Shown here in pieces: positions 31,752 to 43,795 of a stretch of 64,000 nucleotides of DNA; the stretch's first letter is position 1, and every line of letters begins with the position of its first letter. A model generated the notes under the pieces. It was not told the DNA's origin. It did not search any database and worked only from the letters and a program-made list of their open reading frames with translations. The stretch is taken from assembly GCA_032622095.1 (NCBI GenBank), contig CP136063.1, forward strand, positions 68,923,980 through 68,987,979, in the 5' to 3' direction. The DNA is from Siphonodentalium dalli. Taxonomy: Eukaryota; Mollusca; Scaphopoda; Gadilida; Siphonodentaliidae. A program made the translations under genes and the position numbers.

Positions 31752-34700
31752 CTAGCAGGGTTACCCGGCTTTGCCCAGGTTAATGCGATGAGAAACCCTC
31801 TGTATGATGTGGGTATTTGTTGGGGATAGAGAATGCTCTTGCTTAAAAGTGTTATACGTTTTCTCAGAAATTGTATATTCAAATAGCATCATAAAACATG
31901 ATTATTACAGTCATGGGATATAAGTAGTGGCTCACCTTGTCAAATGTCATTATGTTTGTCGCGATTAGGGTGGATACACACATGCATGTAATCTCTGTAA
32001 ATATCGTGTATTTGGCGTTTTACATGGATCATACACACCGTGTAATATGTGTCCGCTGACAACCCAATCATTGCGACTGTGTTTGACCACAGTGAGTTAA
32101 ACTCTGAACCGCTGAAGAGCCGTTGACTGGGACGAAGTCGTCAGGCCGCTTAAAATAATTATTCGCGCGATAACTCAAATGGTCGACGTTCTGTTTAAAT
32201 CATTGTCAGTCTTCTATTGATGTTAATACCAGTGATGGCCTCTTCCCCAACGCAGAGGGCTATGACCCCCCCCCCCCAACATGCACGGGGACCTATATTA
32301 TCCCAGAAGCTACCGAATTCAGCATTGCATATTTCATCGACAGGGGGTGTGCATGCAGCACCCTGAGTCCTGACACCCTGCTTTATAAATATCGTAGTCA
32401 TGTCTGTCGTGTCTGTTTTCTACGAGTGATTAATCTAATATGCAGCAATTTATGCTATTCATATAATTATGAACATATTATACAGCTTTAAATTTGAATG
32501 CATGGTGTTGCTGTTTGTTTTCATTCGGCGAAAGGGTTGCCTAGCTACGAGTTCCCAACTACGTCACCTTTCCTCTCTTGTGTCATACAGTTATACATGT
32601 ATACGCAAAATTTACAACTATGGAATATTTAAGTAAAACATTATATTGTAATTCTTGCCCAGATAATCCCGGCTGATACATTCAATTAACTCCCTTAGTT
32701 ATTGGAAGCTTTCGAGAACCAGCCCATCCCCCAATCATGGATTATGGTCGAAAATGTTATAATTCAAGCTTGTGACAGTTAGGAACTTGTTCAACCTTTG
32801 GCTTGAGAAACATATATATAAAAGGGGGGTGTCACTCTTTTTAATTTCAACGCTGTACCTGCATTATTTTTTGGCGCTATAATGAATATTTGCAATCCCA
32901 ATTGAATTAATGTTATCACATGAGCTCGCTCTCAAATTATCAGAGAAATCTCAACAAACCGGTATCATCCTATAAAATAATTCTGCATATTTTCTTTTTG
33001 TTTTGGATTACCCTGTTTCCAAGAAATGACAGAAACACATCAAGTATAAAATCGACCGGCTCTAATCCACTTTTCGAAATGAATTATAACTCGTGAAAAA
33101 CAGCAACATATATCAGACAAGAATTACTCATTTCGGCATCCATGAAAGAAGACATGTTTATGACTGGCCTGAAATTTCTTGATGGCAGTTTGTTTGATAA
33201 TGGCTTATAACTACTCACTGGTGAAATTGACCTCTCGCGCGCAGGTGATTAATTTTGTCAATTATTGGTGTGGCCATGTAAAATACATGTATTTTACATA
33301 CAGACATTACATGCATGTGTGTATCCACCCTTAACCCGTTCCAACAATAATGAAGTATGTATTTATTTAAAACTGCGTATACGCTAGACGTTATAATATG
33401 ATACATGAACATCATAAACACATTAGTTCGATAAAAGATGATAATTGGGTATTAAATATTGAGATGTATCAATCAATTTAGTGGGTTGGACTAAGTTCTC
33501 GAGGACACCTGGCTATCTCCATGAAGATACAGATGTTTCAAAGAAATTTCCAGGTGCTCCTCTGTTCATGGTGCTATATATTGTATTGGCTAAATATTCT
33601 CAGTTTAAACGAAATGTTGATGTGCATAAATATTAGCTACATGTGCCAGACACAGAGCGAGATTTTGAGTTGCTTATGTCAGTCGAGGAGTCTGTTATAA
33701 AACCTTTGTCAGATGTGCAGTATTGGGAGGATCCTGAAAAGTCTTATGCTACTAACTTCATTTTCAATATATCAGAAGAAACTATATTTGACTGCACACT
33801 GTGACCACTATTTTTGAACAGGCCTTCCATATATCTTGACAAATTGTAACTTTTTGTGGAAACTGTATTGAATGGAACATACTCAATTTTGTTATAATAT
33901 ATATGCAATCCTCTGACGGTTCGGGGTCTATCAGTTTGCACGAATATATGTATCTCTTCAATAGAATGATAAATATACGTTTAATACTTCTTCTATGTAT
34001 CTCTTTTTGCTAGCTCATTTTGTGAATGCCCTGATTGCTATTCCCATATAAATATGACAGTTAAGAAGATATAATTGTTCAAGTGACTTAAGTGGGTCAC
34101 CATATGTCGGGATTGTGAAATGTGAACGTCCAAAACTACTTAAAATGATATGGAGATGGCCTGGTGACTGTATATAACTTATATGTGGATAAAGGCGAAT
34201 AGCAATCTTATCAATGATAGTGCATATCCGCTCGCCATCCGCGACGCAAACGACACCAAATGTGATTTAATTCATGGTATATCATTAGAGAAAAACGTGT
34301 ACGAATTCGGTGTAAATTGGTGCCAAATAAATTTGTACCAGCGTTTGCCTCTTTAGACATATTTAAACCACTCCCATTAGACTCATGTGTGCATGGTATA
34401 CTGGCGATGATTATATATATGTTTGGTGGTAATCAGCAACTGAACAAATTCTGAGAATAGTTATGACCCATATCTCTCACCCAACCGACAGCAATTTGAC
34501 GTCTTTAAATCACACGATGATATTCCTCGTATCATAGAGAAGAATAATATATCAATTTCGTGGAAATCAGGGCTAAAAATACTTTATTAAATCTATTGTT
34601 GATGCAACGTTGACCCGAACAACGCCATATTGCGAAGGTGATTATGTGTTCGTTCGGTGGAAATCGGCGACAAAACTATTTCACGATATATTTTTTAATT

Positions 34701-35342
34701 TTGCCGACCTCCCCCTTTTCTTCCCCTGACACCAACAGCGTCATGTTAGAAATTTTTTACCCGCACCGTTATCTTCCTTGTAAACAGCAACCCCTCTTAG
34801 AACGCCTTGGTGCCATCTCGATTGTACCGCGTGAAGTTATATATAGAACGCACACAGACAGACAGAAAGACAGCACGATTTGATTTATTGTGTCATTTGA
34901 GAAGAACGTGTCTGAATTTGATGGTAATTAGTACTAAAACTATTTTGTATCAGTCTTGGTGACCCTCCCGTCCCATTTTCAGTCTCAAGATGCACACACT
35001 AAGACTCATTAGAGATTAGAGATGCATATATATGAAATTGGTGAAAATTGGCGAGTATACAAATTCGTATCAAATTTAACGTCCCCATATCTCTCACCCA
35101 TAGGGCACAAATTTGGTGTATCTAAACGACACGATAAGATTCCTCGTATCACAGAGAAGAATATGTATCAATCTGGTGGAAATCGGCACTAAACATATAG
35201 ATATAATTTGTTGTGTCCCTCTCATCTCTATTCACCACTGACTCGAATGGCCCAATTTATGACATCCTTAAACCACACGATTATACTCCTGATATCATGG
35301 AGATGATTGTTTATAAGTTTGGTGATAATCGGCGACTAAACA
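31752..35342 (-). mobile_element. Helitron copy, minus orientation, left half of a head-to-head pair
   Basis: Its 3' end is at 31752: read on the minus strand, a CCTGGGCAAAGCCGGG hairpin is followed by TAACCCTGCTAG. Its sequence is the reverse complement of the 13247-16433 Helitron: 33453-33560 matches 16020-16090, 33650-33790 matches 15795-15960, and the tandem units run from 34200 to 35340. A 1.36-kb DNA transposon (31968-33330) is inserted in it. At about 35342 it meets a second copy in the opposite orientation. Confidence 0.75.
31965..33333. mobile_element. PIF-like DNA transposon nested in a Helitron
   Basis: Terminal inverted repeats GGGTGGATACACACATGCAT and the complement are flanked by TTA on both sides (31965-31967 and 33331-33333). 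The body is 1363 bp with no transposase. The related Helitron copy at 16.1-16.3 kb lacks this insertion, confirming the boundaries. A C10 run is present near 32268. Confidence 0.8.
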
Positions 35343-37464
35343 AAAAGTGACGCTGTTGTTGTCAGGGGCACAAACGGGGGAGGAGCAGAAAAAAAGATGG
35401 TCGCCGATTTCCACCAAACTTATACATAATCATCTCCATGATATGAGGAATCTAATGGTGTGGTTTTTATATGTCAAAAGTGGCGTCATTTGAGTCAGGG
35501 GTGCACGGAAGGTGAGAGGGGCACAATAATTGATAAACCTGTTTAGCGCAATTTCCACAAAATTGATACACATTCTTCTCCATGAAACGAGGAATCTAAT
35601 CTTGTAATTTCAAGATGGCAAAAGTGGCGCCATTTGAGTCAGGGGTGCACGGAAGGGAGAGTGGCACCAAAATTGATATAACTTATTAACGCCGATTTCC
35701 ACCAAATGTATACTGATTCTTTTCCATGATACGAGATATCTATTGTGTGATTTAAATATGGCAAAATTGGCGACATTTGAGTCAGGGGTGCACGGAAGGG
35801 GAGAGGGGCAACACAATTGATAAAACCTTTTAAGGCCGATTTCCACTAAATTGATACACATACTTCTCCGTGATTCGAGAAATCTAATCGTGTGATGTTA
35901 AGATGGAAAAGTGGCGCTTTTTGAGTCATGAATTCACGGAAGGGGAGAGGGGCATCACAGTTTATCAAACTTGTTAGCGCCGAATTCCACCAAATTGATA
36001 CACATTCTTCTCCATGATACGAGAAATATAATCGTGTGATGTGAAGACGCCAAGTTTGTGGATGAAAGATTGAGGGGGGCACTTAATTTGATAAGAATAA
36101 ATTTGGTCGCCGATTATAACCAAACTTATACATTATCATCTTCATGACATCAGGAGCGTAACTATTTGTCTTAAAGCTGTCATGAGTCATATGTGATTTA
36201 AATATGTCAAAAGTGGCATATAAAGTGTGAATTAAAGATGGCAAAAGTGGTGCCATTTGAGTCAGGGGTGCAATGAAGGGGAGGGGGCGCCAAAATTGAT
36301 AAAACTGTTTTCAGCGCCGATTTCCACCAGATGGATACAAACTTTTCTCTATCAAACTTATACATAATAAGGAGTCTAATCGTGTGGTTAAAATACGCCA
36401 AATTGGCGACGTTTGTGTATTAGATGGGGGCACTATATTTGATACGAATTTGTTTGTCGCCGATTTCCAACAATTTTATATATATTCATCTTCATAATGA
36501 GTAGAGATGTCATAGTGGCGCCACTTGAGTCAAGGATATGGCGGGGAGGGACAACATCTATAAAAATATGTTTATCGCAAATTTCCACCAAATTCATACA
36601 CACTATTCTCCAATTATATGAGGAATCAAATTGTGTGGACCCGTTGAAGACGCCAAGGTTGGTGCCTACATTTGTTTAATGTCGGGTCTGTCTATGTCTC
36701 ATATACCTTCACGTGGACAAGCTATATGGCACCAGAGGGCCTAACACGTGTAAAAAGATAATGGTGTGGGTTAAGTTTTTTCTAAAAAGACGCTGTTTGT
36801 GTCAGGTGCATAAATTGGGCATTTCCCCAAACTGATACAATATAATCTCCATGATATGGTGTTGTTCTGGTAAGGAGTGCACATAGGTCACCAACATAAT
36901 ATTCAAACGCCCATTTCCTACAAATTGATAGATATTCTTCCCCATGAATTACGGAATCTAATCGTATGCTTTAAATGGGGGTCGTTTGGGTGATAGATGG
37001 GGGAGGCACTAAATTTGATCAGATTAGTGCCGATTACAACCACACATATACGTAATCATCTCCGTGATATCAGGAATCTACTGGATGTGGTTTAGATATG
37101 GGAAAAGGGGCACCATTCTAGTTATTAATGTGGAAGTGATGAGCACCAAAGCTGATACAAATATGATTGGCATTAATTTCCACCAAGAAAGGTGCAGTCA
37201 AATATATTTTCTTCTGAGATAAAAGAAAACAGTCAGTAGCACATTACTTTTCAGGTTCCTCCAATACTGGAAGCTGAAACGGGTATATAACCAGATACAG
37301 ATAATTTCGTTCAGTTTTGTCACCATGAACAGCTGAGCAACAGGGCATTTCTTTAAAACATATTGATCAAGACTATTCCCTATTCCCACCACATGCATGC
37401 CCACACTACGCAGCAGAGGGTATCACCTCAATTTAACCTGAGTAACTCCAGGTAACCCTGCTAG
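35343..37464 (+). mobile_element. Helitron copy, plus orientation, right half of a head-to-head pair
   Basis: It starts within the family consensus (AAAGTGACGCTGTTGTTGTC, equivalent to about 13372 in the other copy), so roughly 125 bp of the 5' end is missing. It ends with TAACCCTGCTAG before a T at 37465. The 3' hairpin is CCTGAGTAACTCCAGG. The tandem units of about 140-145 bp are recognisable by GAGGAATCTAAT and TTGAGTCAGGGGTGCACGG. Confidence 0.75.
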
Positions 37465-37465
37465 T

Positions 37466-39607
37466 ATACTTTTTTTTACTTTAAACATATTTTTTTCGTA
37501 TATAAATATACAAAAGGGATCGGGGCACAAGTTATTTCAACTTAGGTAGTCTCTCTCCCGTACAAATTTGACAATACACTGTTATAAGATGACAAAAAGG
37601 CGATAACAGAAACGTTTGTACATGGTGAGAAAACCATTTGAATTTGCATTATGTCGAATAACATCTTTCAGCGTATGTTTATGGATTACCAATTAGAACG
37701 AGCATAAATATGTGCATATCTATATCTATTGTGATATTTAAGGAAGATGTAAATATATATTTCAAGGCTATGTATGTATCAAACATTTGACTGTAAGGTT
37801 AATCTAAATTTGTATCGTAGTGAATGTGGCGATTCGCCATATGACGCCCTTGACAGTTACGCTGGAAGAAATTATCGATGTGTATACAAATGGTGCATGG
37901 ATGTGGCAATCCGAATGAGGGAGGGGTGTCTAGCAATGTTTTTGTATTTGGTGTATATTGAGCGATTTGTGGTTGACATTGGATTGTGGCTATATGTCAA
38001 CGCAGCCAGACGTTCGTGAATCGAAGCGTTTTGTCGCAGCAATATACTGTTGCACTATTTGGAAAAACCTTATATTCTCCGGAATTGAGATGTACGATAT
38101 CCCGAAAAGAAACTGATCGATGTCGGTTATAATGAAGCGTTCGCGGTTTAACTTATCGTCAAGTTCCAACCTTTCATTTTGATATAAAGGGCACATAAAA
38201 AAGAAATGGTATGCATCTTCCAAAGGGTTCTCACAACTGCAAGCAGGACTTTCGGCTATGTAGTTTTGATACATATCAGCACGAAGATCACTGCACCCGT
38301 TTCGAATTCGGGAATGTATCATATTATATCGTCTGAGACCTGAATAGAAGTGAGGGCTCACGGGGTTTGGGGGTTGGTATACGAGTCGTAAATTGAATTT
38401 GAAGTCATAGAAAGGGACAACGTCGGTCATTTCAGTTGGGATTTTGTTCCAATCAGCTATCAGTGTGGCATCGGTAAGAATAGAATTTTCCCGGGCGTCT
38501 GAAATTATAACTTGATACCTGACTAGCTCTGGGTGGGAGGATGGTAGATAAGTAATTTGGCGATTAATTTTTTTCTATTTTGTAAATCACTTCAAGCTTG
38601 TGGTATTGGCGCCGCGTTTCCAAAGAAAGCCAACCTACCTCCTGCAGGACAACAAAATTAGAAACCGAGCGTGTCAGTCCAGAGACTATACGGCCAGCAT
38701 CTGCATGGAGGCGGTCGAGCTTGTCTAATAGGTAACGCGGCGCTCAGTCCCATACAACATCAGAATAATCGAATAGTGGTAATATATAAGTTTTGTATAT
38801 CTTTTCGAGCGTTTTCCTCTCGAGTTGATATTTAAATCGCCTCAACTGGGCCAGACGAGAGGCGATCCTCTTCACTGTACTTTCTATATGAATGTTCCAG
38901 TTTAGATTTTGTTGTAGTTCAAGACCAAGGTGTTTATGAGATTCCACAAAGCTGATAGGGTCGTTTATAAATTTAAGGTTTGGTATTTCTGGAGAGGGTG
39001 GGGTCAACGAGAAAGACATACCTATGGTTTTGGTTGGGTTAAAGCTCACGAGCCAGTTTTTTGACCAGGTCGTTATTTTCGTCAAATCGTTATTCATAAT
39101 TTTAGAAAGTTAATCCAGATCCCAGTGGCTGCTCATAATACAAGTATAATCTGCGTACATTCTCGTGATGGAGTCAATATTATCTGCTAAATCGTTTATA
39201 TAGACAAGGAATAAAAAAGGGCCCATAATATATCCCTGGGGGACTCCTGCGGAGATAACCTCGTAGCTGGAAAAGTTATTATTTATCAGGACTCTTTGTT
39301 TTCTGTTTAATAGATAGTCTTTGATCCATTGTAATGTCTGACCTTCCACACCGTAGCGTTGAAGTTTGTAAATCAGCCCCTTGTGCCATACTCTTTCAAA
39401 TGCTTTGGATATGTCACAAAATATGCCGCATGTGAAGAGGCCTTTATCGATAGATTGACAGATATTGTGGTATAGGTCTATTAATTGGTATGTGGTATTG
39501 TGACCAGAGAGAAATCCGGATTGGTGAAAGTACAAGAGTTTATTTTCTAAGAAGAAGGCACTTATCTGTTTCAAAACAACCTTCTCAAAGACTTTGCTAG
39601 TGTACGG
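37466..39607 (-). mobile_element. Decayed LINE (jockey/CR1-like), minus strand
   Basis: Reverse transcriptase and C-terminal coding run from 39607 down to 37990, followed by a possible 3' region that may end at the A-rich run opposite 37470-37477, next to the Helitron end. The 5' part is cut by the hairpin element at 39608-39706. No target duplication could be assigned. Confidence 0.7.
37990..39607 (-). pseudogene. LINE reverse transcriptase, broken, altered active site
   Basis: The frame at 39110-39607 carries SKVFEKVVLKQI, then HQSGFLSGHNTTYQL, IFCDISKAFERVWH (RT motif A), AGVPQGYIMGPFLF (motif B) and RMYADYTCI, where YADD is expected in motif C. The second catalytic aspartate is thus replaced by tyrosine. 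It continues in another frame at 38744-39097 (thumb, ending LFDYSDVVWD) and then, after a stop, as a GLTRSVSNFVVLQEVGWLSL segment close to the LINE at 4026. The last part, 37990-38430, has a C-x-C-(x8)-H-x4-C knuckle. Several frame breaks and the lost aspartate make it inactive. Confidence 0.85.
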
Positions 39608-39706
39608 TATAAGCACGTCCGATTTTATAAGTGAAATAAAGACCACAAGCGCCCGGAGGGCGCGCATGGCCTTTATTTCACTTATAAATCGGACGCCGTG
39701 CTTATA
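39608..39706. repeat. Hairpin element interrupting the LINE
   Basis: Arms TATAAGCACGTCCGATTTTA... and the complement ending CGTGCTTATA pair over about 45 bp, around the GC-rich centre GCGCCCGGAGGGCGC. LINE coding similarity stops at its left edge, so it inserted into, or recombined with, the LINE. Confidence 0.8.
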
Positions 39707-39708
39707 GC

Positions 39709-40270
39709 ATATTTATGACACCCATATCTATATATAATTTTTATTGTGTGTGTGCAGGTTAACACATATAAATATAATTTATTTTCTAAATAGTATATGG
39801 TGCCTAACTATTATCATAACAACCTCACGCATGTGAGGTGTTCTTTAGTGACGCCCGTCACTCGACGGCTATATGGGTGATGGATACATACATCTACTTT
39901 GTGCACCAAACATGTGTATCATCTGTTTTCTAAATTATCTAAGCATACTATACATAACGAATAATGTCATGACCTCTCGCACGTGAGATATTCCTTGGTG
40001 ATGCCCACCAGCGATCACACGGATGCGATATATGTAAATTTATTTTCTGCACCCAACATATATATAATGTGGTATTCTAAAAAGTCTATGCATGCATAGC
40101 ATTGGATCACCATAATAATCTCACGCATGTGAGATATTGCTTAATGACGACCATCATCGACCACACGGGTGTGATATATGTAACTTCGTTCTGCGTATCC
40201 ATTGTATGTATAATTTGTTTTATAAATAGTCTATATTTCGAGTTATACGTTCAGCACTCGAGAACACAAG
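39709..40270. repeat. About 148-bp tandem repeats with CTCACGCATGTGAG core
   Basis: Three diverged units have cores at 39824, 39974 and 40120 (spacing 150 and 146). Each has a palindromic CTCRCGCAYGTGAG, then GACGCCCRTCA, a CACACGGRTGYGATATATG segment and TTCTGCACCCAACATATAT. A partial unit precedes them. Confidence 0.75.
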
Positions 40271-41875
40271 TACTATGTTTACATTGTATTTACAATTATA
40301 CACCATTCGCATGTGATCATTATAACGTCACATGTCTATATTTATACATTGAGTTCATGTGCTTGTGATTTGATCTCTTGATTTATGTACAACATATTTG
40401 TAAATGACCATGTACAAATTATATCTCTCCTCAAAAGGAGGCAATTAAGAATAAAGAAAAAGAATATACCAATTAAATGTGTTGTCAGTCTTACAAACAT
40501 GCTCCGGTGAATACCAATCAATACCCCATGATCAGTATTTCACCCATATTGTTCAACGAATTGCATTTATGCCGAATCATGATATTTCAATTTACTTTCG
40601 TGTTAATCGTAGATTAACTAGAGAGCACACTACACCTCTACTCTATTGTGCATTATTCCTATGTATCGGATTTATTTATTCCATACATTCCAAGCCGGAT
40701 TTATAATATCACAAACAGCACTTTCGACAAATGTAAGTTATTTAATGGGGTGCGGTTACTGACCTTTAGTTACTGTACATATCGGTTAGTTGTTGTCTGC
40801 GCTGCAAAATGATCTGTCGTTGATTACATTCAAATGCCCATGTAACTTGTCCGAATCCCCCCTCCGATCTGAAATTTTAGTATTATTTAATTATTAACGT
40901 TTTATATTTGGCATGGCGTATCGCCCATGTCTTCCAATCGCTACGTCCCTGCATCTGCTCGTTGTGACTAAACATGGTATCACAACCCATATTAGTAATG
41001 CTCACCTCGGTGGAAAAATAACTTGTTTGAATGAACGGGAGTGCATAATTGGTCAATCAAGATGTGCGCCGCGAATACAAAGCATAAGATTGTTGTAATC
41101 ACGACAGACTGTTTGATAGAAAAGGCGACGACTTAAATATCTTTACAGTAAATAAAGGTAGGTCACCGGACCCCCTTAGATAACTTCCATTGGTCGAGGG
41201 CTGATTGGCGCGTTACAAATTCTACCATAGTAATGATCGCACCAGTCACTCGGGAAGTTAAAACACGGATCATTCCATTATCAGCGAACATATAGGGGTG
41301 CATGGATGTGGACCCAACACTTTCAATTGAATATGTTGTGGTTTGTCGGGAGGGCGGGTGATTGGAAGTAAACTGAACGAGATCCAAATCTGTTTCGAAT
41401 GTATAATCCACAATAATCACGTAATGATATTTAGAATGATAACATTGAGAACATTCCACAAACTGTTCACATATACATGCGTGTGTGCGGAAAATAAAGG
41501 CACTATACGCAGGTTTGCTTAAGTCGTTTTTCATGAATGCCAGTGATATTTCATCACACAAACTTCATGCAATGTGGAATAGTTTCATTCGGAGTCCGAA
41601 CACTACCGGAACATTGCCTCCTGTGTTTTGAACGATAATTCCATTGTGACAAGACGAAAAATAACCTTAACAGCCGAAAAAGTTTATTATTACAATGAAG
41701 AATCTGTTTCTAAAATTCGGAGACAAAATGGATTATCAATGCTGATAAATAATGCAGACGAAAGTGATCCGATTGTCAACGAGCGTTTGACTAATTATTC
41801 AACATTATTAATCATCGTATTGAATGTGGATCAATTCCCCTTTCATATGGTGTCAATCGGTTTATAAATATGTCA
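40271..41875. other. No gene assigned
   Basis: A minus-strand open frame at 41163-41561 (about 130 codons) and a plus-strand frame at 41628-41867 are open but match no domain I recognise. No polyadenylation or splice context supports them. Confidence 0.35.
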
Positions 41876-41967
41876 TAACCCGCTTGGGTATCTGTACAAG
41901 AGATACAGATCGCGGCACTAAAGCGCCTTGATATGTATTTATTGTACAGATACCCGACCGGGTTACA
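41876..41967. repeat. Hairpin with GGGTATCTGTACA arms
   Basis: TAACCCGCTTGGGTATCTGT and the complement ending TACAGATACCCGACCGGGTTA pair, around a loop with GCGGCACTAAAGCGCC. Confidence 0.8.
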
Positions 41968-42752
41968 ATCTAACGTATTTCCGGCAGGATGTTTTGAGAT
42001 GAGTCAAATAAATGGATTTCTAAAGTCGAAATATAATAACTCTGAGCTTAGAAGTTTGGGTTCCTCGACTCAAATTAAATAAGTTTATCCCCGACGCCGA
42101 AAAATAGTAATATGGGTGCTAATTCGGACAGTGTATATTTAAAGATGCGTCCATGGTTCCAGACCGCCAATTACAACAACACAATTACAATATCACAGTA
42201 TTGTGGATATTTCTCGGAAATAATCTGATAGTTTCGTATGTTTTTCTCCCCCAAGTTCTAGCTCATTTTTGTCAACGTATCTGTTTGTAGATTTGTTTTC
42301 AGATACGGTATCTTAAGAATTCCTGCCATTGGGTGATTCGATAGAAGACGTCACCAAAGAGAACTCAACTACATCAAATCCCAACAAACCCCCAAGTTAT
42401 CTCCACGTAAGACCAACACGATTATAAGATATAACTACTGCTGTTACACCACGCAATGACACCACGCCTTGTTTGTTGCGGCACAAGTAACACCGAATGA
42501 GATGTCATCACACCGAAGTAATGCTCACACCAATCCCAGGTGCATGACTGTGTGATGAACGTGGCAAGTCTTTTGTCAACCAGGACAACCTGAACAATAA
42601 CCAAAAAGTGACACTCCGATGAAAAGGAGTTCAAGTACGGACAGTGCGAAAAGTTTTTGTAAGAAAATATCTGCTGATATACCACAAAAACGACCACCAC
42701 TCATCACTCATTTTCAGTGTGAGAAGTTTTTAGGTCAAGTTTTCGTAACCGA

Positions 42753-43185
42753 TTGCCTGTAGCCCACGTGTCAAAGAAGAATCCTGTCGTCATCCAGTGC
42801 CATCTCACATATGTGACGCGTGCGGAGCTAAGTTCTCTTATAACCAGTCTGACTGACCACGTGGCAAATCCTACATTTACATGTCTGGACTATCGCGACA
42901 CCGACGAGAGACTGGACACGAATGATCATATTCGTGGGCATGTAATCTGTTAAAACGATCGCGGTTAAATCGCGTTCCATTTGATTTTTGCACAATGCCC
43001 ATTCGTATATGGAATTTATGTGGACGGGGTACTTGTATTGGAGTTCCAATAATGGGATTTCAACAGTCATAGCCGCATGCACAAGCAGGGGAGTACTAAG
43101 CTTCGTTAGAGCACAATCACATTGTTACAACCGTTCTCTGATTTTTGGCAAAGCACACCAATTCCCAAGGTTGGCGAAAGAATAG
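42753..43185 (+). pseudogene. Possible decayed TIR-domain segment
   Basis: The plus frame encodes SSLITSLTDHVANPTF, then CLDYRDTDERLDTNDHI. This recalls the TIR-domain box 2 (C-x2-RD, followed by an I-rich helix start). After a stop and a frame change, the downstream sequence reads TIAVKSRS and, further on, AHSYMEFMW, similar in spacing to the TIR box-3 region (a TI-V strand, then an S-x2-EF helix). Box 1 is not clear, and there is at least one stop and one frameshift. The match is by eye and weak, and a chance resemblance is possible. Confidence 0.25.
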
Positions 43186-43466
43186 TTCATTGATTATCCC
43201 ATTGTTAGGCACACGCAACTCATGACAAACAAATCGCACGGGCGCTTCAAAGTGCCGTTTCAAAGTGTTGTTTCGGACATATATATTCACATTCATTCAC
43301 AGTGCATGTTAATCACGTTGTTGTGCGTGGCTAACCGGCTATTGTGCCCAATCGCGGTCAGCGCATGGATTGTGCGTCGTGGTCAAAACACGCTCAATGG
43401 CACATTTCCAGTTGATTGCATTATGTGGGATCAATTGTGCTCTAAGTCGGTCAGAGCACGCGAGTA

Positions 43467-43519
43467 GTTCTTTACCAGAATAAATCTCGTCTTCGACTCG
43501 AATGATTCTGGTAAAGAAC
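43467..43519. repeat. Hairpin with GTTCTTTACCAGAAT arms
   Basis: 15-bp perfect arms at 43467-43481 and 43505-43519, with a GTC-TTC-GAC centre in the loop. Confidence 0.8.
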
Positions 43520-43795
43520 AATTATTGTGTTCTAACCCTTTCTTCCAGCCATTATCTGGGGAATTTTTCATGGGAAATGTACTTCTCGCCGTTCAGAATA
43601 CAATTATCTGGGTACAATTACTAATAAACTATTCGATGTATTTTGAATATATAATTTTTTTCAAAATTATCAGTATTTTCATGTTAAAAATGGGATATGT
43701 ATACATATATTGTTGAAAATCAACGTTATCTCTAAATGGGTTTTAATACCAACGCAGTATATCCTCATAGGTTCTTTTGTAGTTCACTTGGCTGC

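Noticed and set aside
41163-41561. 132-codon minus-strand frame as a gene
   Set aside because: It has no recognisable domain, the composition is unremarkable, and there are no splice or polyadenylation signals to support it.
42422-42700. Minus-strand frame with CTWDWCEHYF, resembling TIR box 3
   Set aside because: No box 1 or box 2 precedes it on that strand, and the only box-2-like segment nearby is on the opposite strand, so the resemblance is probably chance.
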